This document shows, one piece after another, positions 1-6,449 of a DNA stretch of 7,455 nt. The stretch is from assembly GCA_031277435.1 (NCBI GenBank), contig JAITMI010000107.1, positions 1 through 7,455 on the forward strand. The letters run 5' to 3'. Position numbers and translations under genes: made by a program. A model generated the notes under the pieces. It saw only the letters and a list, made by a program, of their open reading frames with translations. It was not told the DNA's origin and did not search any database. Every line of letters starts with the position of its first letter. The first letter of the stretch is position 1. The DNA comes from Pseudomonadales bacterium (GTDB lineage Bacteria > Pseudomonadota > Gammaproteobacteria > Pseudomonadales > Pseudohongiellaceae).

Positions 1-1530
1 GTCGTTGTAGGTGTAGTTGACGCTTACATCCACCGTCTCGCTCAGATGAAATTGACCGCTAAGTTCAATACCGCGTGAACGGCTGAGGCCGGCATCTTGC
101 AAGTAGCCGCTGAAGCTGGAAAGGTCGAAGTAGATCGCGTCCTCCACTTTCTGATCGAAGTACACCGCTTCCAGATGCAGGCCATCCGCGGTGAAGTATT
201 CGAGGCCCGCTTCCGCGCCGCGGCTTTTTTCTTGCGCCAGATTGACCAGTGAGGCGGGCGGATAGGCAAAAGCGCCGGCGTTGTAGGCGATTTCGTAAGG
301 GCTTGGCGCGCGGAAGCCGGTGCCGTAGCTGCCCTTGAGTTTCACCGTGCCGCCGCCGAGGGTGAATAGATAAGCGCCGCTCAAGCGGTAGGAGGTGTTG
401 GCGCCGAAATCGTCGTTGTCATCATAGCGCGCGCCGGCGCTCAGCGAGAGGCTATCGGAAAAGTCGCTGAGATATTCCAGATAATAGCCAAGGTTGTCGC
501 GCCCGCCTTCATTGAAGTCCGAACGTTCCAGATCGGCGCCAAATACCAGATCGAACCCTGGCAAGGCGCGTGCGCTGCCCAGGTATTCCCAGCGTTCGAG
601 TTCACCCGCGGTGGTGAAAACGGAAATACCTTCCGCGAAATTTTCGCGCCCGGTATCGGTGCTGGCGTAGCTGAACGCATGGGAGAAGGCCGCTGATTCA
701 TATTGCAAGGCGGCGCGCGAGGCTTGCAGGTCGTAAGTGTCGGCGCAGTTATGTGTCACATCGGTCAAAAAACAGTTATCAAGCTGGTTGTCGCCCTTTA
801 CTTGCCGCCGTACCAGTTCCATGCGCCAGGCTTCGCTCAGCGCGACACCCAGGCGGCCATGCAGCGTGGTGTTAGCGTAGCCGTCGTTATCCGCCAGCGT
901 TTGATCGGGGACGAAGGTATTGAAACCTTCGGTCTGAAAATCGAGCGCGCTGAGGGAAAAATCCACCCGCTCGTTGCCGCCGCCCAGATTGGCGCTGTAT
1001 TGCCGCGTGCCGTAGCGGCCGGTTTGCGCATCAAGCATGGCGTTCATGCCGCCGCCGTTTTGGCGCGAGGAAATGGCGAGCACGCCGCCAGCATCGGCGC
1101 CATAGCCAAGCCCTTGCGGGCCACGCAGCACTTCCACGCGGCCCAGCCCGCCGCTCAGTTGATGTTCGAGCAAGGGCATGATCTGCGGGCCGGAAGGGTC
1201 GCTCAGGCGTATGCCGTCCATGATCGTGAGCGTGCGGAAGCCTTCCTCACCGCGAATACGCAAGGTGGTGGCCTTGCCCGCGCCGCCGTTGCCGCTGACG
1301 GCGATGCCGGGCAATTGGCGCAACACATCGGTCAAGATCAGGTTGCCGTGGGCGTCGATTTCCGTGCCGCTGAGTACGGATACGGAAGTGCCGATGCGCC
1401 AGAGCGGCTGGGGGATGCGGCTGGAAGTGACGATGAGTTCTTCGATGGGGGGGGCTTGGGCGGAGAGGGGTGGGGGCAGAGTGATGGCGAAACTCAAGGT
1501 GAATAGTTTGAGTGTTGCTATCTTCCCTAT
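1..1530 (-). CDS. TonB-dependent outer-membrane receptor, BtuB-like (partial, N-terminal 510 codons)
   Basis: This encodes an outer-membrane gated channel that takes up a scarce ligand using TonB/ExbBD energy. Counting from the ATA at 1530, residues 1-26 form a signal peptide (basic MGKIATLK-like start, hydrophobic LFTLSFAITL, then LSAQA). A TonB-box-like IEELIVTSSR lies at 29-38. The plug domain covers about 40-155, with VLRQLPGI (69-76), RIRG (91-94), MDGIRL (104-109) and VEVLRGPQ (132-139). Beta-barrel strands follow, including a GTGFRAPSPYEI motif. Cys253 and Cys262 could form a disulfide in an extracellular loop. The plug resembles the cobalamin receptor BtuB, but no cobalamin riboswitch was seen upstream, so the ligand is unknown. 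The C-terminal barrel lies beyond the left edge. The start is uncertain: no ATG exists upstream in any frame near the signal peptide. ATA at 1530 has a GGAGGGAG 9 nt upstream. GTG at 1590 and TTG at 1497 are the conventional alternatives; TTG would leave a signal peptide that is too short. The family call is firm; start and substrate are not. Confidence 0.9.
   Translation of the reverse strand, partial: MGKIATLKLFTLSFAITLPPPLSAQAPPIEELIVTSSRIPQPLWRIGTSVSVLSGTEIDAHGNLILTDVLRQLPGIAVSGNGGAGKATTLRIRGEEGFRTLTIMDGIRLSDPSGPQIMPLLEHQLSGGLGRVEVLRGPQGLGYGADAGGVLAISSRQNGGGMNAMLDAQTGRYGTRQYSANLGGGNERVDFSLSALDFQTEGFNTFVPDQTLADNDGYANTTLHGRLGVALSEAWRMELVRRQVKGDNQLDNCFLTDVTHNCADTYDLQASRAALQYESAAFSHAFSYASTDTGRENFAEGISVFTTAGELERWEYLGSARALPGFDLVFGADLERSDFNEGGRDNLGYYLEYLSDFSDSLSLSAGARYDDNDDFGANTSYRLSGAYLFTLGGGTVKLKGSYGTGFRAPSPYEIAYNAGAFAYPPASLVNLAQEKSRGAEAGLEYFTADGLHLEAVYFDQKVEDAIYFDLSSFSGYLQDAGLSRSRGIELSGQFHLSETVDVSVNYTYND
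1447..1454. repeat. Homopolymeric G8 tract (C8 on the coding strand) at the signal peptide/TonB-box junction of the receptor
   Basis: Eight consecutive G on the plus strand read as GCC CCC CCC in the receptor gene, encoding Ala-Pro-Pro just after the predicted signal peptidase site. At the length seen here the signal peptide and the plug domain are in the same frame. A gain or loss of one base would uncouple them. Tracts of this kind can slip during replication, and they are also a common place for sequencing error. Confidence 0.85.
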
Positions 1531-1531
1531 G

Positions 1532-1648
1532 CGCGAATACTCCCTCCCCCGTTTACGGTGGAGGGTTGGGGAGGGGGCGTTGGCGGGCACGCTTCCCCCC
1601 AACCCAACCTTCCCCCGCACGCGGGGGAAGGGGTAGTACGTATTCGCG
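1532..1648. repeat. REP/BIME-like element: two inverted GC-rich palindromes inside a 9-bp terminal inverted repeat
   Basis: CGCGAATAC at 1532-1540 is matched by its exact reverse complement at 1640-1648. Inside lie two hairpins. The left one pairs CCCTCC (1542-1547) with GGAGGG (1560-1565) and CCG with CGG inside it, with one mismatch. The right one pairs CCTTCCCCCG (1608-1617) with CGGGGGAAGG (1622-1631) around a 4-nt loop. Each hairpin carries a purine/pyrimidine-rich tail (GGTTGGGGAGGGG-like on the left, its inverse CCCCCCAACCCAA on the right). This gives two diverged copies of one unit in head-to-head orientation, as in REP doublets. REP elements of this look are dispersed in proteobacterial chromosomes and may stabilise 3' ends or terminate transcription. 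Here the element sits between rimO and the receptor gene, and its left end carries the receptor's Shine-Dalgarno. Copy number elsewhere in the genome cannot be seen. Confidence 0.75.
1540..1547 (-). promoter_or_regulatory. Candidate Shine-Dalgarno of the receptor gene, embedded in the REP hairpin
   Basis: On the minus strand this reads GGAGGGAG, followed by 9 nt and then ATA (1530-1528), which opens the frame encoding a well-formed signal peptide. The spacing is normal for a ribosome-binding site. Six of its bases (1542-1547) form one arm of the left hairpin and pair with 1560-1565 in the transcript. The site could therefore be hidden when the hairpin is folded. Because the sequence is part of a repeat, the resemblance to a ribosome-binding site could also be accidental. 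Confidence 0.45.
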
Positions 1649-1699
1649 GCAAGTTCAGTGATACAAGAAATAAAATACTTTCGCGGCCAACTCAGCACT

Positions 1700-3022
1700 T
1701 CACGCATACAAATCATACTCATCCGCATCCCGCACGGTGACGCTCACGATGTCGCCCGCTTCGAGTCCTTCGGGGTGTTCTAAATAAACCACGCCGTCGA
1801 TTTCCGGCGCGTCGGCCATGGAGCGCGCGATGGCGTGGTCCTCATGCACTTCATCCACGATCACGTCGATTTCCTCGCCAATTTTGGCTTGCAGGCGCGC
1901 GGCGCTGATGGCTTGCTGGGTGGCCATGAAGCGTTGCCAGCGCTCTTCCTTCACCTCTTCCGCCACGGCATCGGGCAAGGCGTTGGCGCTGGCGCCATCG
2001 ACGGCGGAGTATTTGAAGCAGCCGACGCGATCGAGTTGCGCTTCCTTGAGAAACGCTAACAGCTCCTCGAATTCGGCTTCGGTTTCGCCGGGGAAGCCGA
2101 CGATAAAGGTGCTGCGCAGCGTGAGATTGGGCACGTCGCGGCGCCAGGATTGAATGCGCGCCAGCGTGTCTTCGGTGGCGGCGGGGCGTTTCATCAGTTT
2201 GAGGATGCGCGGGTTGGCGTGCTGGAACGGAATGTCTAAATAAGGAAGGATGAGGCCGCTGGCCAAGAGCGGCATTATGTGATCGACATGCGGATAAGGA
2301 TACACATAGTGCAGGCGTACCCAGATGCCGAGATCGGCCAGGGCTTCGCACAAGCCCTGCATGTTGCCCTTGACCGGGCGGCCCTGCCAAAAGCCGGTGC
2401 GGTATTTCAAATCCACGCCGTAGGCGCTGGTGTCTTGCGAAATTACCAAGAGTTCGCGCACGCCGGCGTTGACCAGACGTTCAGCTTCTTCCAATACTTC
2501 GCCCACCGGGCGGCTCACCAGGTCGCCGCGCAGCGCGGGGATGATGCAGAAGGAGCAGCGGTGATTGCAGCCTTCGCTGATCTTCAAATAGGCATAGTGG
2601 CGCGGCGTGAGCTTGATGCCTTGCGGCGGCACCAGGTCAGTGAAGGGATCGTGCTTGGGCGCCGGTTGTGGAATGACTTGATGCACCGCGCCGACCACCG
2701 CTTCATACGCTTGCGGCCCGGTGACGCTGAGCACTTTGGGATGCACGCGCAAAATTTCCTCGGCATTTTTACCCATGCAGCCGGTGACGATCACCTTGCC
2801 GTTTTCGCGCAGGGCTTCGCCGATGGCATCGAGCGATTCCTGTTTGGCGGAATCGATGAAGCCGCAGGTGTTGACCACCACTACGTCGGCGTCTTCGTAG
2901 CTCGGCACGATGTCGTAACCTTCGAGCCGCAATTGGGTGAGAATGCGTTCGGAATCCACCAGCGCCTTGGGGCAGCCGAGCGACACGAAACCGACGGTTT
3001 TATTGGCGGCGGGTTTGTTCAT
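1700..3022 (-). CDS. rimO: Ribosomal protein S12 methylthiotransferase RimO
   Basis: RimO is a cytoplasmic radical-SAM enzyme that adds a methylthio group to the conserved aspartate of ribosomal protein S12, using two 4Fe-4S clusters. The 440-residue length matches the family (E. coli about 441). The N-terminal methylthiotransferase domain carries its three cluster cysteines at Cys17 ([12 protein letters not shown]), Cys53 (NTCGFI) and Cys82 (TGCMGK). The radical-SAM cluster motif is CNHRCSFC, Cys152/156/159, followed by [12 protein letters not shown], which is typical of RimO rather than the tRNA enzyme MiaB. A C-terminal TRAM domain spans about 375-440. The ATG at 3022 is chosen because AGGA precedes it by 6 nt and the protein then begins as RimO proteins do; an in-frame ATG at 3094 would add a 24-residue tail encoded through the terminator hairpin. 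The gene lies 99 bp downstream of pckG but beyond its terminator. Confidence 0.97.
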   Translation of the reverse strand: MNKPAANKTVGFVSLGCPKALVDSERILTQLRLEGYDIVPSYEDADVVVVNTCGFIDSAKQESLDAIGEALRENGKVIVTGCMGKNAEEILRVHPKVLSVTGPQAYEAVVGAVHQVIPQPAPKHDPFTDLVPPQGIKLTPRHYAYLKISEGCNHRCSFCIIPALRGDLVSRPVGEVLEEAERLVNAGVRELLVISQDTSAYGVDLKYRTGFWQGRPVKGNMQGLCEALADLGIWVRLHYVYPYPHVDHIMPLLASGLILPYLDIPFQHANPRILKLMKRPAATEDTLARIQSWRRDVPNLTLRSTFIVGFPGETEAEFEELLAFLKEAQLDRVGCFKYSAVDGASANALPDAVAEEVKEERWQRFMATQQAISAARLQAKIGEEIDVIVDEVHEDHAIARSMADAPEIDGVVYLEHPEGLEAGDIVSVTVRDADEYDLYA

Positions 3023-3066
3023 GGGTGATCCTGGGGAACGCGAAAACGGTAATGGCGAGGAATAAA

Positions 3067-3105
3067 AAAACTCAGGGCTGGCCTGCTGGACCAACCCTGA
3101 GTTTT
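3067..3105 (-). terminator. Rho-independent terminator downstream of pckG (possibly bidirectional)
   Basis: AAAACTCAGGG (3067-3077) and CCCTGAGTTTT (3095-3105) are perfect 11-bp inverted repeats around a 17-nt loop that can pair further (CTGG with CCAA, partially). Read on the minus strand, the CTCAGGG/CCCTGAG stem is followed by seven T residues, the classic form, and it starts 17 bp after the pckG stop codon. On the plus strand only four T follow, so termination in that direction would be weaker, and no plus-strand gene ends here. Confidence 0.9.
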
Positions 3106-3121
3106 CATTTGTGACGACCGT

Positions 3122-4918
3122 TCAAGCCAGACTGGCGAGCATTTCCTGGCGGATTTTTTCCAACTGGGGCGGCAGCGCGCCGCCCATTTCGTTGAACATC
3201 TTGGCTTGATCCTCGAACTCGCGGCGGCTGTTGCTCTTGTCCACCGCCATCAGTTCATTGAAGGTGGCTTGATCGTAAGCCAAGCCGTTCCAATTGATGT
3301 CCTCGTAATGCGGCACGGTGCCGAACACGGTTTCCTGGCCCGGCGCTTGGCCGTTCACGCGCTTGACCACCCATTGCAACACGCGCATGTTCTGGCCGAA
3401 ACCAGGCCACAGCCATTTGCCGTTCGGCGATTTGCGGAACCAATTGACGCGGAAAATCTTCGGCAAATTCTTAACTTTACCTTCCATATCCAGCCAGTGC
3501 TTCCAGTAATCGCCCATGTTGTAGCCGCAGAACGGCAGCATCGCCATTGGGTCGCGGCGGATGGCGGCCTGGTTGTCGGCGGCGGCGGTGGCTTCCGAAC
3601 CCAAGGTGGCGCCCATGTATACGCCATGCGCCCAATCGCGGCTCTGATACACCAGCGGGAAGGTGGTGCTGAGGCGGCCGCCGAACAAGAAGGCGCTGAT
3701 CGGCACGCCTTTGGGGTTTTCCCATTCGGGGTCGATGCTCGGGCATTGGCCAGCGGGCGCGGTGAAGCGCGCGTTGGGGTGCGCGGCGGGAGTTGTGCTC
3801 GCGGGCGTCCAATCGTTGCCGCGCCAGTCGATCAGGTGCGCCGGTTTGTCTTTGCTCATGCCTTCCCACCACACGTCGCCGTCGTCGGTCAGCGCCACGT
3901 TGGTGAAGATGGTGTTTTTGACCATGGTTTGCATCGCCGCCGGGTTGGAGTCCATCGAGGTGCCCGGCGCTACGCCGAAGAAACCGGCTTCGGGGTTGAT
4001 CGCATGCAGGCGGCCATCGGCGGCTGGCTTGATCCAGGCGATGTCGTCGCCCACGGTCCAGACTTTCCAGCCTTCAAAGCCTTTGGGCGGAATCAGCATG
4101 GCGAGGTTGGTCTTGCCGCAGGCCGAGGGGAAGGCGCCGGCCACGTAGGTTTTGTTGCCTTGCGGGTCTTCGACGCCGACGATCATCATGTGTTCGGCCA
4201 TCCAGCCTTCGTCGCGCGCCATCACCGAGGCGATGCGCAGCGCCACGCACTTCTTGCCCAGGAGCGCGTTGCCGCCGTAGCCGGAGCCGTAAGAGGACAC
4301 TTCGAGCGTTTCCGGAAAATGCACGATGTAGCGGTTTTCCGGGTCGCAGGGCCAGGGCACGTCTTGCTTGCCGCCGCTCAAGGGGTAGCCGATCGAGTGC
4401 AGGCAGCGGATGAATTTGTTGTCATCAAGCAGATCCAGCACACGGGAGCCAATGCGCGCCATGATGCGCATACTCACCACCACGTAGGGCGAATCGGTGA
4501 TCTGCACGCCGATCTGCGCGATGTCCGAACCGAGGGGGCCCATGCTGAAGGGAATCACGTACATCGTGCGGCCCGCCATGCAGCCTTTGAACAGGCCATT
4601 GAGGCGATTGCGCATGGCGGCCGGGTCTTCCCAGTTGTTGGTGGGGCCGGCGTCCGCCTGGCGCTGACTGCAAATAAAGGTGCGGTCTTCGACGCGCGCC
4701 ACGTCGCGCGGATCGGAACGCGCCAAAAAGCAACCCGGACGCAGCGCTTCATTCAACTTGATGAAAGTCCCCGCCTGCACCAGTTCCTCGCATAGCCGCT
4801 CGTATTCCTGCTGCGAGCCATCGCACCAATAAATGGCTTTAGGCTGGCATAGCGTGGCGACTTCGTTGACCCAAGTGGCGAGTTTGGTATTGGCAGCTTG
4901 CGCTTTGTGAGACTCCAT
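3122..4918 (-). CDS. pckG: Phosphoenolpyruvate carboxykinase (GTP)
   Basis: This is a cytoplasmic enzyme converting oxaloacetate + GTP to PEP + GDP + CO2, the entry step of gluconeogenesis, or working anaplerotically in reverse. It has 598 residues, the usual size for the GTP class and longer than the ATP-dependent PckA. Visible signatures are the substrate loop [10 protein letters not shown] (214-223), His243 in AEHM, the P-loop FPSACGKTN (263-271) with the class-specific reactive Cys267, the metal-binding VGDDIAW (289-295), FLFGGR (410-415), [16 protein letters not shown] (427-442), and the guanine pocket [19 protein letters not shown] (492-510). No catalytic segment is missing. The ATG at 4918 gives the family N-terminus ([21 protein letters not shown]); a GGAG lies 11 nt upstream, a little far. 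The frame stays open upstream to 5125, but that stretch does not resemble the family. The gene is divergent from the dehydrogenase gene at 5199 and ends at a strong terminator, so it is probably monocistronic. Confidence 0.97.
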   Translation of the reverse strand: MESHKAQAANTKLATWVNEVATLCQPKAIYWCDGSQQEYERLCEELVQAGTFIKLNEALRPGCFLARSDPRDVARVEDRTFICSQRQADAGPTNNWEDPAAMRNRLNGLFKGCMAGRTMYVIPFSMGPLGSDIAQIGVQITDSPYVVVSMRIMARIGSRVLDLLDDNKFIRCLHSIGYPLSGGKQDVPWPCDPENRYIVHFPETLEVSSYGSGYGGNALLGKKCVALRIASVMARDEGWMAEHMMIVGVEDPQGNKTYVAGAFPSACGKTNLAMLIPPKGFEGWKVWTVGDDIAWIKPAADGRLHAINPEAGFFGVAPGTSMDSNPAAMQTMVKNTIFTNVALTDDGDVWWEGMSKDKPAHLIDWRGNDWTPASTTPAAHPNARFTAPAGQCPSIDPEWENPKGVPISAFLFGGRLSTTFPLVYQSRDWAHGVYMGATLGSEATAAADNQAAIRRDPMAMLPFCGYNMGDYWKHWLDMEGKVKNLPKIFRVNWFRKSPNGKWLWPGFGQNMRVLQWVVKRVNGQAPGQETVFGTVPHYEDINWNGLAYDQATFNELMAVDKSNSRREFEDQAKMFNEMGGALPPQLEKIRQEMLASLA

Positions 4919-5198
4919 AGTTCTTGACACTCCGCAATAGGGTTGGACCCGTTGAGCCAAGGTTGCGGCGGTCCCTTGAGCCCAAAGACTCACCCAAGCG
5001 GAACGGCGTAACCACGGCGACTGAAAATAAAGCGCGTATTCTAGTCCTAAGCCGGGGCTTTTTCCCAGCCATAAGCACCGCTTGCCGGTAACTTCGCCCC
5101 GCGCCCCGCAAATGCCGGACTTCACCCAGTTTTCTCTTTCGAGCCGCCGCCGCCGGTGCTAGAGTGTCGGCCTTTTTTTGACCCCGGAAGCACAATCC
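4919..5198. promoter_or_regulatory. Divergent intergenic region between pckG and the dehydrogenase gene
   Basis: This 280-bp stretch must hold the promoters of both flanking genes, which point away from each other. An AT-richer patch at about 5025-5045 contains TAGAAT on the minus strand (5039-5044), a possible -10 for pckG, but I see no good -35 at the right spacing. That placement would give pckG a leader of roughly 115 nt. I see no clear operator palindrome or riboswitch fold. The open frame that continues from pckG through part of this region is not supported as coding. Confidence 0.6.
5137..5165 (+). promoter_or_regulatory. Possible sigma-70-type promoter for the dehydrogenase gene
   Basis: TTTCGA (5137-5142) and TAGAGT (5160-5165) are separated by exactly 17 bp and would start transcription about 25-30 nt before the ATG at 5199. 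The -10 matches 4 of 6 consensus bases and the -35 only 3 of 6, so the call rests mainly on spacing and position. Confidence 0.3.
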
Positions 5199-6302
5199 AT
5201 GAGCAGCTACAAGATCGCCCTTCTCGACGGCGACGGCATCGGCCCCGAAATCATGGCCGAAGCGGTGAAAATCCTGCGTTTGGTGGCAGAGCGCCAGCAG
5301 GTGCAATTTGAACTCACCCACCCCCCCTTCGGCGCCTCCGCCTGGTTCGAATGCGGCGACGCCTTCCCCGAGAGCACCAAGGCCGTGTGCGACGCCGCCG
5401 ACGCCATTCTCAAAGGCCCGATCGGCCTCAACCACGAAGAATCGAAAAAAATTCCGGTGGACCAGCAGCCCGAACGCGGCGCCTTGCTGCCGCTGCGCCG
5501 CCGCTACAACACCTACGCCAACTTCCGCCCGGTCTATCTACCCAAGGCGCTGGCGCATTTTTCACCGCTGAAAGCGGAAGTGATCGGCGACGGCGTGAAC
5601 ATCATGATTATCCGCGAACTGGTAGGCGGCCTCTATTTCGGCAAGAAGGAAATGGGCGTCAACGCCCAGGGCAAGCGCTACGTCAACGAAGTATTGGAAT
5701 ACGACGAAGACCAAATCCGCGCCATCCACAAAGTCGCCTTGGACACCGCGCGCAAACGCAAAAAATTGCTGCACAATATCCACAAATCCAACGTGCTTAA
5801 ATCCAGCGTATTATGGAACGAAGTGCTCGAAGAAGTGCGCCAGGATTACCCGGATGTAAAAGTGGAGCACATTCTGGTGGACGCCGCCGCCACTTATTTA
5901 TGCCTCAAGCCCACCATGTTCGACGTGATGGTGATGGAAAACATGTTCGGCGACATTCTCTCCGACCAAGGCGGCGGCATCCTCGGCTCGCTGGGCCTGA
6001 TGCCCTCCGCCTGCCTCGGCCCGCAAAAATCCTATTACGAACCCTCGCACGGCTCCGCTCCAGACATCGCCGGCAAGAACATCGCCAACCCCTACTCCAT
6101 GATCGGCTCAGTGGCGATGATGCTGGAATTCAGCTTCAACATGAGCCAGGAAGCCGCCAACCTGTGGCAAGCCATGCAAAGCGTATTCGCCGCCGGCTAC
6201 TCCACCGCCGACCTCTCCAAACCCGGCAGCGGCGTGACCATGATAAGCACCAGCGACTTCGGCGACCGCGTAGCACAGGCGCTACGGGCAATGCCGGTTT
6301 GA
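5199..6302 (+). CDS. Isocitrate/isopropylmalate dehydrogenase family protein (NAD-type, LeuB-like)
   Basis: This is a cytoplasmic beta-decarboxylating dehydrogenase of 367 residues, the usual length for LeuB and related enzymes. The nucleotide/fold motif GDGIGPEI is at 11-18. Substrate-carboxylate arginines correspond to Arg100, Arg110 (YANFRP) and Arg139 (IIREL). The catalytic pair is Tyr146 (GGLYFG) and Lys196 (HKSNVL). Metal ligands are Asp228 (LVDAAA), Asp252 and Asp256 (NMFGDILSD). [15 protein letters not shown] (284-298) with Asp289 is the NAD-specific form. [10 protein letters not shown] and the Leu96-Leu97 pair favour isopropylmalate dehydrogenase, but HKSNVL is more like homoisocitrate or isocitrate dehydrogenases, where LeuB usually has DKANVL. 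No leuC, leuD or leuA is adjacent, so the leucine role is not supported by context and no symbol is given. The ATG at 5199 has GGAAG 8 nt upstream; a TTG at 5178 would only add seven residues. Substrate is undecided. Confidence 0.9.
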   Translation: MSSYKIALLDGDGIGPEIMAEAVKILRLVAERQQVQFELTHPPFGASAWFECGDAFPESTKAVCDAADAILKGPIGLNHEESKKIPVDQQPERGALLPLRRRYNTYANFRPVYLPKALAHFSPLKAEVIGDGVNIMIIRELVGGLYFGKKEMGVNAQGKRYVNEVLEYDEDQIRAIHKVALDTARKRKKLLHNIHKSNVLKSSVLWNEVLEEVRQDYPDVKVEHILVDAAATYLCLKPTMFDVMVMENMFGDILSDQGGGILGSLGLMPSACLGPQKSYYEPSHGSAPDIAGKNIANPYSMIGSVAMMLEFSFNMSQEAANLWQAMQSVFAAGYSTADLSKPGSGVTMISTSDFGDRVAQALRAMPV

Positions 6303-6449
6303 TTTCACGTATTTTTCAACCATCATTCCCGCGCAAACGGGAATGATGAGTTACGTTTCCCGCATGACCGCCACACCACTTGAGCCAGCCGCGCCCATCT
6401 GCTAGTTTTCGTAACCGAGCCCCGCTACAACTAAACTTAGGAGTATTCC
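6303..6449. other. Intergenic region between the dehydrogenase gene and the secreted-protein gene
   Basis: These 147 bp contain the hairpin at 6321-6348 and a weak promoter-like pair: TTGAGC (6380-6385) and TAGTTT (6403-6408) spaced by 17 bp. The -35 matches 4 of 6 and the -10 only 3 of 6, so this is a suggestion only. A clear Shine-Dalgarno, AGGAG, ends 7 nt before the ATG at 6450. No further gene is visible. Confidence 0.5.
6321..6348. repeat. Perfect 11-bp hairpin, dispersed-repeat-like (CATTCCCG...CGGGAATG core)
   Basis: CATCATTCCCG (6321-6331) and CGGGAATGATG (6338-6348) are exact inverted repeats around a 6-nt loop, starting 18 bp after the dehydrogenase stop codon. No run of T follows on either strand, so it is not a classic intrinsic terminator, though it may stabilise the 3' end of the mRNA. 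The core resembles the ATTCCC...GGGAAT palindromes that are widely dispersed in proteobacteria (for example the dRS3 repeats of Neisseria). That link is from memory. Confidence 0.8.

Noticed and set aside
703..1506. A 267-codon plus-strand open frame opposite the receptor gene
   Set aside because: It is low in recognisable structure and fully overlaps a receptor frame with a clear plug and barrel; antisense shadow.
1608..1631. Right REP palindrome as the intrinsic terminator of rimO
   Set aside because: The stem is strong, but no T-run follows on the minus strand; it continues into AAGGTTGGGTTGG. It fits a repeat better than a terminator.
1531..1699. Cobalamin riboswitch upstream of the BtuB-like receptor
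   Set aside because: The leader is short, no B12-box-like GCCACTG is present, and most of it is the REP element.
2279..3028. A 249-codon plus-strand open frame opposite rimO
   Set aside because: It overlaps the RimO coding frame, including its cluster motifs, and has no family resemblance of its own.
3206..4795. A 529-codon open frame on the plus strand opposite pckG
   Set aside because: It lies entirely inside pckG on the other strand, its product is rich in Ala, His, Arg and Val with no recognisable domain, and pckG is unmistakable by motifs. It is an antisense shadow of GC-rich codons.
4919..5125. A 69-residue N-terminal extension of PEP carboxykinase
   Set aside because: The open frame continues upstream of the ATG at 4918, but the extension does not resemble PckG proteins and runs through the expected promoter region; the shorter start gives the normal family length.
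4839..5435. A 198-codon minus-strand open frame spanning the divergent promoter region
   Set aside because: It overlaps the starts of two well-supported genes in other frames and shows no domain.
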